Assembly: GCA_963281255.1 (NCBI GenBank)
Contig: OY725495.1
Coordinates: 4,650,001 to 4,714,000 of the forward strand
Length of the DNA stretch: 64,000 nt
Source of the DNA: Aphrocallistes beatrix
Lineage: Eukaryota > Porifera > Hexactinellida > Sceptrulophora > Aphrocallistidae
Direction of reading: 5' to 3'
Position numbers and translations under genes: made by a program. The notes beneath the pieces are model-generated. The model did not search any database. It saw only the letters and a program-made list of their open reading frames with translations, and was not told the origin of the DNA. Below are positions 1 to 10,600 of the stretch, piece by piece (positions within the stretch are counted from its first letter, which is position 1; each line of letters opens with the position of its first letter).

Positions 1-385
1 TGGTTTTCTATGGGATACTGTAGTTTTCTATGGGATACTGTGGTTTTTTGTGGGATACTGTAGTTTTCTATGGGATACTGTGGTTTTCTATGGGATACTG
101 TGGGTTTTTGTGGGATACTGTGGTTTTCTATGGGATACTGTAGTTTTCTATGGGATACTGTGGTTTTTTGTGGGATACTGTAGTTTTCTATGGGATACTG
201 TGGTTTTCTATGGGATACTGTGGGTTTTTGTGGGATACTGTGGTTTTCTATGGGATACTGTGGGTTTTTGTGGGATACTGTGGTTTTCTATGGGATACTG
301 TGGGTTTTTGTGAGTATTCCCACAGAAATCCTGTGGGAATGGGATGGGTATTGAAATTCCATTCCCACGGCAACCCTGTTGATTT
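1..385. repeat. 20-bp minisatellite inside a GGGAATG-type repeat element (family G)
   Basis: Positions 1-312 are about fifteen tandem copies of a 20-bp unit (TATGGGATACTGTGGTTTTC and variants), with a higher-order pattern visible. The array runs off the left edge. It passes directly into CCCACAGAAATCCTGTGGGA and CATTCCCACGGCAACC, which also end the family G elements near 22300, 43750 and 58060, so the array is an expansion of an internal part of that element. Open frames across it are repeat artefacts. Confidence 0.9.
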
Positions 386-397
386 GCTTCATTCTAG

Positions 398-2976
398 GAT
401 CTCCTTTTCTGGTGAATGTGAGTGGAGAAGCAATAAATGATCTCTCCAAGTTAAAGGTAGAAGGAGAAGGTCTAAAAGGAGGAAATACCAATGAGCCATT
501 GCGTATCCAGGTTGTGCCTGAGACTGGAGCTGGTGCTGGACCGTTATCCATCAAAATAGCAGGTCCCACCAAACCCAGTATAGTGGCAGAGGAAGCAGAA
601 GACTCTAGCATCACAGTCACCTACACTTGCAGGTAGTATGAGGGATGATGGAGATTGTATAATACTCAAATTTCATTGGTCAATTACATGTTGTCTCCTT
701 TCTCGGAGAGGTGTGAGCTTTTTGTTTTATAAACAAATAAATCCTTCCCCCAGTCTAAAATTGGTTCAATTTTCGTCAATATGATTCCTACCATCGCGTC
801 CGTTTAATTCCAGACAAGCAGACAAACAAACAAACAAACAAACAAACAAAAATAAACAAACAAACAAGCCTTCGAGATTTAATTATATAGTCAATTATTT
901 ATTATTTAGTATTATTGAAAAATATATTCATGAAAAAGTGATTGATTCTCATTTCTATGCTATTTATAGAGACCCAGGACAGTATGACATCCATCTGAGA
1001 TGGGGCAACGATGACATTCCAGGCTTCCCAATGGGAGTTAAGGTGGTGGGGGAAGGGAGAGTGTCAGATGGCAGTTTATGTACCGCACACGGAGAAGGAA
1101 TGGTACAAGGAGAAGTGAACCATCCAGCTGAGTTTGAAGTGAGTGTGTCTCTAGCATTAAAAAATGTCAGTCGACAGAGTGATAGTGCAGCTCCATTAAG
1201 GAACTTGACTTGTAGGGCATTTGCATAATATAATCCTTAATTGAGTTTTAAACAGTTTCTCCATGTCAACCAATCAGATTTCAAGTTTAGAGAGTCATTG
1301 TAATTCATTTAATGCATTGAGTTAGGTATAATCAAATCCAACTGTAATGTTAAACCATGGATTCTGATTGGTGATACATTTTGACACCTTTTGTGAAAAT
1401 GTGTAAAGTTTTTCAGAGTTTGGACCCAGGTTCAAATCTCAACCAACCATATAAGGAATATATGGTCCAAATTTGGTGCAATTTGGTCCAATAGAATTTC
1501 CAGGAGCGAGCAGACGGAAGTACGTACGTACATGTGGACGTACGTCGCACGCCGATCATGACATAAGACATCTCCTATACTAGGAGCTGAAATAAAATTT
1601 GTGTTTCCATCCTCTATTTATACTCTGTCACTGAGCCTATGCAATAGCTATCATTATTCTTCCATACATGACAACTGTCCAGTTTTTGGCGAGACTTCCC
1701 ACTTTCCGCTTTTCTATTAATCTAATTTTCACAATGTCCCGGATTTTTCCATTCCATGGATAATACTTTCTATTGCATTCTGCCTTGTCCCGCGGAATTC
1801 AACTTCGTCTCGCTTTTATCATTGCTCAAGTTTGCATGTATGTCCATAGTTCAAATTTAAACCTTGTCTCTTAGACAAAGTGTTTACCTGAAAACTGTAA
1901 TTCCATGTAATCTTAAGGTCAAATGGAGTTAAAATTATAAGATTAACATTTTCGAGTCAGTCATAAGATACTCCAGTGTCCAACAATCAGTTTCTACCAC
2001 AGACAGCTCCTCCAATCAATTCATTACTTATTCCGGTTTAGGTTCATATCGATGAGAACGCAGGTCCCGGGCCATTAGCGGTCTCAGTTCTCGGTCCTTT
2101 TCCCGCCGGACCGGTACAGATAACCCCGCTGGAAGGAATGATGAGGATCCGGTACCACCCGGTAGCCCCTGGCGACTACCAGCTGCAGGTCACGTGGGGA
2201 GGTAAGCCAATCAGTGGCTCCCCTTTCATCGCGCACGTGACAGGGAAAGCGATTCGAGACTCAAGCAAGGTAGTCCTACAGGAATTCGAGGGAGAAATAA
2301 AAGCCAATCAGCTTGCTTGCTTCAAAGTTGTATCAGGTTTGTAAAACCAGTCTGCAATTTCCATTATTTACAACCATCACTATTATTATGTGGGACAAAT
2401 ACAAATATATTCGACTCCGCTTAATAGGGTCACATCGGTCAGAGGACATTTAGCCCGATTTAAGCTGAGAACCTTGTTAACCGGAAATATTTTGTGTTAG
2501 CTTATATGTGTGCTATTCCGGTCCTGCCAAAAGTGGGCCGATTAAAACCTGAGTCTGACTAGGAATTTTGCTAACTCATTTCCAGTTAAGTCAATTTGGG
2601 CGGGGAAACCCTAAAAGTGTGGATATATTCTATAAATAGAATTGGCCTCTAGGCTGAATCGGGTTTAAGCGGTTGGTCCGATTAAGCGGAGTTGAGTGTA
2701 GTAAGAAAAAACCGGTTTCGACTGTATTTAACTTTCGTGTAAACATAAATAACAACAACAAACAACTTAGGAGAAGGGGCAGGACCCGGACCGTTACGCG
2801 CCAAAATGTCCGGCCGTACGAAAGCAGAAATGTCTCTAATGAAGAATGAAGACGGAACAATGTCTGTTTCCTTCCTAGCAACGGAGAAAGGAAAGTACAT
2901 TCTTGAGTTGCTGTGGGGAGATGATGAGGAGTCAGGACACATTCAAGGGAGTCCTTTTGATATTGATGTTGTGTGA
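398..2976 (+). CDS. Filamin, C-terminal immunoglobulin-like repeats (3' part of gene)
   Basis: Filamins are actin cross-linkers built from long arrays of Ig-like repeats. Four exons join in phase: 398-632, 970-1138, 2042-2336 and 2771-2976, all with AG acceptors and GT donors. The product shows the filamin repeat signature several times: GSPFLVNV, an AGAGPLSI-type strand, PGQYDIHLRWG, GAGPGPL and GDYQLQVTWGG followed by GSPF. The last exon ends GSPFDIDVV and then TGA at 2974-2976, as expected for a terminal repeat. That TGA overlaps a possible donor (GTGAGT), so further exons cannot be fully excluded. The N-terminal actin-binding domain lies left of the window. Intron 2 carries family X and N repeats, intron 3 a family A element. 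The repeat pattern is unmistakable; the paralogue is not resolved. Confidence 0.9.
823..880. repeat. (CAAA)n microsatellite
   Basis: Imperfect CAAA tetranucleotide tract within filamin intron 1. Confidence 0.9.
1155..1592. repeat. Dispersed repeat, family X
   Basis: This stretch reappears inverted at about 31595-31945. Shared text includes CCAATCAGATTTCAAGTTTA, a GACACCTTTTGTGAAAA core and the CATATAAGGAATATATGGTCC block. It lies in filamin intron 2. Confidence 0.75.
1663..1842. repeat. TIR element, family N (CATACATG...CATGTATG)
   Basis: Begins CATACATGACAACTGTCC and ends GCTCAAGTTTGCATGTATG, with internal TGTCCCG words. Same architecture as the copies near 13.9, 36.4 and 61.7 kb. Confidence 0.75.
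2408..2699. repeat. TIR element family A carrying a nested ~130-bp element
   Basis: Begins TTCGACTCCGCTTAATAG and ends GATTAAGCGGAGTTGAGTG. It is interrupted at about 2534-2667 by a block starting AAAACCTGAGTCTGACTAG and ending CTGAATCGGGTTT, which occurs alone at 11165-11300. Lies in filamin intron 3. Confidence 0.8.
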
Positions 2977-3166
2977 GTTTGTTTTTGTTTATTTTCTTAT
3001 TTACATTGTGTGGATATTGTTTACAGACTCTATTTTCAATTCACTTCTAGTTTCTATTTGTATTTATTTCTCTATTGACAAATTGTAGGGTGTTTATTTA
3101 AATATTTACAAAATGGAATCACAATATTAAGGATAGGTGCAAACACAAATAATATCAAAGCATGTA

Positions 3167-3530
3167 CAGTCGAACTCGGATAAGACGTACCCCTTCGGGA
3201 AGGAATTATTAGCACTGTTGCGTGATATCCTAGTATTAAGTAACCATGGATGATTTAGTACCGTGATATCTTGAGATCGTAATATTTTGAGATATCGTAG
3301 CATTCTGAGATTTTGTTACTAAATCATAATAGATCATCCACGGTACTAAATCATCCATGGTTACTTAATACTAGGATCTCAAGATATCACGCAACAGTAC
3401 TATCCGTAAGTACGTACTAACCGAGTTGAAATTGCACAGGAATCTATATACTAAATGGATTTTGGTTCAGAGAAATGAGTACGTACTAAACCGAAGAACG
3501 TATTATCCGAGTACTAACCGAGTTCTACTG
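3167..3530. repeat. TIR element family D with nested palindromic family E element
   Basis: Outer element: CAGTCGAACTCGGATAAG ... ACCGAGTTCTACTG flanked by TA. Nested element at 3212-3400: CACTGTTGCGTGATATCC ... GATATCACGCAACAGTAC, a near-perfect palindrome containing ACCATGGATGAT. Confidence 0.85.
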
Positions 3531-3674
3531 TATCTTGAGGACAGCCAAAAACATTTATAGTAGGTTATAGTTAACTCTCCGAGAAGCGGACATCTCTCTA
3601 AAACGGACAATAAACATGGCCAATGTGTCCGCTATTCGGATACTCCACTGATGTGAAATGGAGGATAGGATATA

Positions 3675-3812
3675 CAGTAGAACTCGGTTAGTACGTACTC
3701 ATTTCTCTGAAACAAAATCCATTTAATATATAGACTCCTGTGTAATTTCAACTCTGTTAGTACGTACTATTTTCCGATTCCCGGAGGGGTACGTATTATC
3801 GGAGTTCTACTG
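3675..3812. repeat. TIR element family D
   Basis: CAGTAGAACTCGGTTAGTAC ... CGGAGTTCTACTG flanked by TA, with the GTTAGTACGTAC word repeated inside. Confidence 0.9.
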
Positions 3813-3944
3813 TATACCAGTAAGACTCAAAAGAAGGAAAATATGTTGATACTTGATCTTGAGATCAGTCGTGCAGTCTCTAGCGAACATCTTTAATAGT
3901 CAATCGAAAAGACAGAAAAAACGAGTATAGTATGCTTATCTCAG

Positions 3945-4420
3945 ACATTCCAACTGCCCCGTTTTGTTACGAGGACGTCCCTTACACTCTTCTATCGAGC
4001 TAATTTTCTCGAGTTTTTTAAATAAAACTTCTCCATTATGTCGCGGCTCAAGTTGGCACAGAGTTGCTCGCAGGCCGAAACTTGTAACCGCGGCCGGCAA
4101 TTTTAAGTTAACGCGGCCCGCAACTAAATTATTCGGCCCGCAAGAACCCGCATAAATATTTTTGGCCCACTTTGTAAGTTACTAACTATAGAGAGACACT
4201 TAGGGAATCCTTTTATGGGAGTGAGTTTCTGCAAACACAAATAAGTGGAAACTAACAAAGTTCCATTTACGTAAGTATTCCTTAATTGGTACCTCGTGAC
4301 AGTTAAAAATATCGTCTCGGTTGTCATCGCGGGGAGTTCTGCCAAGATTTCCGGCCCGCGGAGCCCACAACTATTATATTCGGCCCGCGGGCAACTCTGA
4401 GTTGGCATCGTGTATGTATA
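3945..4420. repeat. TIR element family N split by a hAT-type element
   Basis: The N-family ends (CATTCCAACTGCCCCG and GAGTTGGCATCGTGTATG) are separated by an insertion at 4059-4399, listed separately. Confidence 0.75.
4059..4399. mobile_element. Non-autonomous hAT-type element, 8-bp TSD AGTTGGCA
   Basis: 341 bp, from CAGAGTTGCTCGCAGGCC to GGCCCGCGGGCAACTCTG, flanked by an exact 8-bp duplication AGTTGGCA (4051-4058 and 4400-4407). The CAG start and 8-bp duplication fit hAT elements. No transposase coding is present. Confidence 0.88.
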
Positions 4421-4636
4421 CACTTACCCCATATTTCTAGTTCAGATATAATGTACTATAATTAGAATGTTACTATAATTAAACTAACAGCTGATAAGGG
4501 AGAGATTCACAAAACAAGAAACATCTAAAATAACGAAATAATCATATTTACAAGCTAAATTTAGTATAGAATATAAAAACGATGTTTATGTACATAGAGA
4601 GCTGTTGTGTTGTTGTTGTCGTTGTTGTTGTTTACT

Positions 4637-7600
4637 TTAGAAAACAGGACAGCGTCTATTCCTGTCTGCATTGTCCTCGTTCTCTTCATCACTGTCTGGT
4701 TCGTCCTGAAAATCGTGGAGGTCTCCACTTATCTTTTCTATATTTAACTCTCCTTGTTGCTTGTAGAAGAGGAGGTATGCTGGTTCGTTCATTACTCGAG
4801 CTTCAGTTGTTTGCTAGAAACAAAGGTAAATAAGAATAAACAGAAATAATGGAATTGTTGTTCCATCAATATCGGTCTTAAACTCAATGCGTTCCAATGC
4901 CCAATGAAAAATGATAATATAGGTGACTCCGCTTAATCGGGGCACTTTGGTCCCGGATATTTTGTCCCGATTAAGCGGAGTTCTCAATTAACCAATGGAA
5001 TTTAGTATTAGCTTCTATGTATGGGAACCATTCCGTTCCTGAAGACTTGTCCCGATTAAGCTGAGTTGACTGTATTTTCAGGCTATTTGGTTCTATTATG
5101 ATGAGAATTCCTGTTAAATGTTCCTTCAACCGAATTTAGATTGCGGCACAAATCTATTGTGTTGCCTCATGTACTAATTATATAATGTTAGTTTGTCCCT
5201 CCAATACAGATTCAAATATAAAGAAGATTTGGGAGAGATATATACAGTAGAACTCGGTTAGTACGTACTCATTTCTCTGAACCAGAATTCATTTATTACA
5301 TAGATTCCTATGTAATATCAACTCGGTTAGTACGTACTTTTTTCCTGTTCCCGGAGGGGTACGTACTAACCGAGTTGTACTGTATATTGGATGCCGGATA
5401 TAAGAACATTCTATTAGAAAAAGGTTGACATATACCCCATATAATTTATGCCGGTTATAAGAACATTATATGCTGTTCCCAACGATGTTCTTATAACCAA
5501 CATCCACTGTACGTATATTGAGTTATGGTTTGTTTAACATTGCTAATCCAAACAAGTAGCATTTCTAAACATTCCAATGTTAACAGTGCGTATCCAAGGG
5601 CAGCCAAACCTAATCATAATTAATTAACTTATTTGTAAACAAAATTAATTGATATATTCCGTCTACATTCGAATTTTTCACATTTTCACACTTTCCAGAA
5701 TCTAATAGTGTGGATGTCAAAAACACTGGCATACTCTATTCGTGTTACAAATCTTATTTTCTAATTATAACTCTTAGCACCTATAATTAGCTACTATTAA
5801 CATGTCACAAGACGTGCAGTGGAGTATTATGCGAAGGAACTCCTGTCATATCGTGCAAAGCGGGAAATTCCGATTCTCGAAAGAGCCGAACAATTTACTG
5901 AACAAACATTCTCGTAAATTCAGCGGTAGCATTCCGAGAAAGACAATTGGAATCACACCGCATTCTGAAGGGGGTGTCATCTTAACGTTGAAAAAGCCGA
6001 AGTACTCTCGCAAACCGAAAAAAATGTTCACTCGAATTCGGTTGAACAAGAACCGCAGAGCTGTCTACAAGTCGATCAGACGAATCATGAAGTCGCGTTT
6101 CTACCGTACTAGGCTCACTGAGTTAGCGGTAAGGCGAGCTTGCGTTCTGCTGACCAGTCAAAACCCGAAATTCTTGGAGAAAGTGAACAAGCGGAAACGG
6201 AAAGTGAAGTGATTCGAGATGAGAATTAGAGTTAGGCTAGATTAGTTGTTAGCTGATGTGATTAGTAGAATGCTAATTTAACTTTATGGAATAACGGATA
6301 CAGTTATATAAGGGGTTGCAACTATTTATGACTTTTTCACACGTTTTAGGTGAAGTAAATATAAATACAGTCAGGGTCGCTTATTATGAACCCGCTTAAT
6401 ATGAACATTCGTTTATTATGAACTAACCTCCTGGTCCCAATTTCATTTTTTTGATAGGATTTGTATTAAGTCAAGTTCGCTTAATATGAAGTATCTACGT
6501 ATATTATGAACAACTTTTTTGGTCCCCTGGTGGTTCACAATAAGCGACCCTGACTGTATATTTTTGTGAGGTAGTGCTCTTAAAAGCACAAAACTAAAAA
6601 TAAGCAAAATTTTCATATTAAACCGAAATTTCACACCTTTCCCCAATCGACTGTTTAAAACCTATTTATAGAAACTAGGTAAAATTGGATTATGCCTCAA
6701 GTGAGGCTAAGGCCGCCATCTCGAGATGAACAGCTGAAACTCAAAACGAACCCATTCGCACCTGTCGCGTACACAAAATATTCACACCTTCTCATCGACT
6801 CACATATGCACAACCACTCTAAGAGAATTTTAAGCGCCAAACCTAGGATCGATATGGGAACACCTGACTCAGCTGTGAAATGTGTGAAAACACGCGCCAA
6901 ATATTATTCCCCCGCCAGAATCGATCTAATTTTAGATACTTCAATATGTTCTGATTCTAGCATTGGTTCATTAGGAATGTCAGGGAATTGTGAGTTAGTT
7001 TCTATGTTCTAAATATACCCACATTCTGTACTATATATAGAGTAACATTCTATTTTAGTATACAAAGACTATGACGAGTTTAAGATGGGTGATTTTAACT
7101 GTTCCAAAGGATGTATCACGAAAACAGCGAAACAAACAAAATTTCGCAACAAAAAAGAAACAGACAAGTCAACACCTATTCCATGGAAACATACAACGAA
7201 ATCGGAATGTTTGGGACAAAAAACAAATTTCCCTTCTTTAGTATCCAGTGTATGTGCATCGCAACTAGTTACAAGAAGGGAGAAAAGGAATGTGAAGTAT
7301 AAACATGTAGAATCTAAAGTGAAGCAAATTTATTTTGATAAAAAAGATAATCCAGTTAAGTCAACACCGGAAATAAATGTAAGATTTAATCACTTCGAAA
7401 TGTGTATATAAATTTGTTAGTTTTTCATTGTTCCCATTTTGTGTTTTAGAAATCTAGTACTGAATCTGAGTACAGTTCAGATCCAGATCATCAATCTGAC
7501 CAATCAGATGAAGAACTAAATCTGTCCCACGTAGCAACCGGAGGTGAAGAAAGGAATGTAAATCTAGGAGGAACTTTTAATCTAGATGAGCTACATATAT

Positions 7601-10600
7601 CGAGGAATGATGATACTAAAATTATCACAGAAGTGACGTCACAGGAACTAAGCACTCAAGTCCCAACAGAAACGATGAGACTATCAGAATTGGAACCAGA
7701 ACCAATCTTAGATTTGGCGCCTGAAACTGAGTTCCAATTTGATCTCGATTTAGAATATCTGAAGTTGAAACGTTCTATCACAGAGGAATGTGTGAAATTA
7801 CAGATATTTACTTCCGCTGCTATTTTAAAAGTTTGTGAGAAGATGACGGAGAGTAGAAGTGGTCTGGATCCAGAACAAGTTAGCAAAATGATTGGTCAGA
7901 TCCTCAGGGAGTTAGAAATCGATTAATTTGACACCTTCACTCACTTATTTAAACATGGCCGTACCTATATTTATATTTTAACTTCAATCTGATATACAAG
8001 TTCTATTAATAGAATCGAAATAAATTTTAAAGCGCTACATCCATAGTCCAACTCCTGTTAATGTGAAAATTAGATTCTACATGTTGAAATGCATATACAA
8101 TCGACTCCGCTTAATAGGGTCACTGTTTAATCGGGTCAACCGCTTAATCGGGCCACTTTTGGCAGGACCGGAATAGTTCTCACACATAGAAGCTAATACA
8201 AAATATTTTCGGTTAATAGGGTTTTCCGCTTAATCGGGGCAAAATGTCCTCTGACCGATGTGACTCTATTAAGCGGAGTCGACTGTATTATCGTTGATAT
8301 CTCATTAATTTATTTCAGTTTACTCTTAAGTGTGAGAATATGAATACAATACACCCTCGCTATTCCGAACACCAATATATATCTTGTTATTCGCCTCTAC
8401 GTTATGAATCGACCTTATAATCTTATATCTTAACAATGAGATTGAGAAACATTATTACAAGCAATCATAACGAAAAATAATAGCCTTAATATTCTAATAT
8501 TAGAATTTATTATATTTAATTCTCCTTTGAATTAGTGTTATTTCACTAATCGGAACAAATTCACAAATACGAACGATGTTTTCGGTCATTGGTACAGAAC
8601 TGTTCGGATAGGCGAGGGTGTTAATCAGGGGCGGTTTGATTCTACGGCCCCGGATTTCATCGACCACCAAAGCCAAAATCATAGGAAAGCCCCGGTTTTT
8701 TTCTTTGGAAAATTCCTGTGACCATCCCTGGTGTTAACGTATATAGCTTATATAAACTGAGAAATTTGCGAAAATGATACCATTCACCATCTCACATATA
8801 TTATAATACTCAACTCACTTTACAGGAAGAATCGTTGTAGTAGTACCAGTTATCGTCCTCGTTGCTTTTCGCGAACGATACGTAATGTCCTCCTCCTAGG
8901 TAACCGTAGTGTGTCTAAGGAATGTAGAAGAAGCTGAAATATCTCAAAAAGATTTTAGTTAAATTAATTTTAATACTAACTGACCGTCATAGCGTATAGA
9001 TCATAGACTTTATTTCTAGAGGTGTGGTCCTCTATCGTATCATCTATCTGAGAATCTATAAATAGAATAAATAACTATGTAACATTAGCGTTGTTAGTCA
9101 GTGGAACGCCATTAGTTATACTTTGCATCTCTCATTTATAGATACAAATACAAATATAAATACAGTCGACTCCGCTTAATAGAGTCACATCGGTCAGAGG
9201 ACATTTTGCCCCGATTAAGTGGAGAACCCTATTAACCGAAAATAATTTGTATTAACTTCTATGTGTGAGAGCTATTCCGTCCTGCCAAAAGTGGCCCGAT
9301 TAAGCAGAGTCGACTGTATTTATATTGAGCCAGAAATGCCTAAAGTTTAATTTCATTTAATATCACTACGTCTTTGGAATACTCAGCTGTCTTTTTTTAA
9401 CGTATTTTCCAGTTTGAGGTACAGGTGACTCCGCTTAATTGGGACACTTTGGTCCCAGTTAAGCGGAGTTCCCAATTAACCGATGAAATTTGTATTAGCT
9501 TCTATGTCAGGGAACCATTCCGTTCCTGGAGACTTGTCCTGATTAAGCGGAGTCAAATGTACAGTCAACTCCGCTTAATCGGGACAAGTCTCCAGGAACG
9601 GAATGGTTCCCTGACATAGAAGCTAATACTGAATTTCATCGGTTAATTGGGAACTCCGATTAATCGGTACAAAATATCCGGGACCAAAGTGTCCCGATTA
9701 AGCTGAGTCACCTGTATTTACAATTTCACGATAAAAAAGGCTTAAAAAACTGGTGAATGTGATTGGTAGTCTCCTTTAATGTCCACTCCGAATAACTATA
9801 ATATTCCCTGCTTCTATTTCAGTATAACAAGTTCACATTCCATTCAGTACAGTTATAGCAACCAATTCATAATTACCTGTGTGAGCTGGCTGTATTTCAT
9901 GCAATTCAATGTTATTTGCACCTTCCATATGCGTTCTATCTTCACGTGGAGGTGAGGCTGGTTCGTGGGTTGTAGAGGTGTGAAGTGGTTCGCTTTTGGG
10001 GACAGGTTGTAGATCCTTGAAAGGGAAGTTGACTGGGACTTGTGACTTAGCCCAGCGTCCGTTAATAAATTGGAAGCGTTTCAAATGTATTATCTGTCAA
10101 TAAAAACACAAACAATCAATAAACATTAATACACAGGTCTGTTTCCTCGAGTTTAACTTGCCAGGAATGGAGGTAGTCTGAAAATTTCTAGTTTTTTTGT
10201 CGCCGATCTCAATTCTGCACATTTTTTACAATACCTACAAGGTGTGAAATGTATATATAGTCAAACCCCAATAGTGAACACTTTCTGGTCCCAAATATGT
10301 GAAATTTCAATCAAATAATATTAGAAGGTTATTTATATTTCACCAGTGAGCACAAAATTTGAAAATTGTAAAAAACAACATCTCCTCATGGGAGCTTTTA
10401 CCTAAAATCTCCCGTTTTGATCAATAAATTTTTTTGCAAAATTTCCAATTTCAAATCCTTTTTGCCATCATAAATAATATCCACCGGAGTTAACGTTATT
10501 TATGATGGAAATTGAAATTGAAAAAAGTTTATAAATATCGTTTCAAAATGTAGAGGCGAATAATATTATATTTTATTGGTGGTCGGATTAAAAGTGTCCT

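Noticed and set aside
50-440. Open frames across the left minisatellite
   Set aside because: They are periodic translations of a 20-bp repeat with no coding features.
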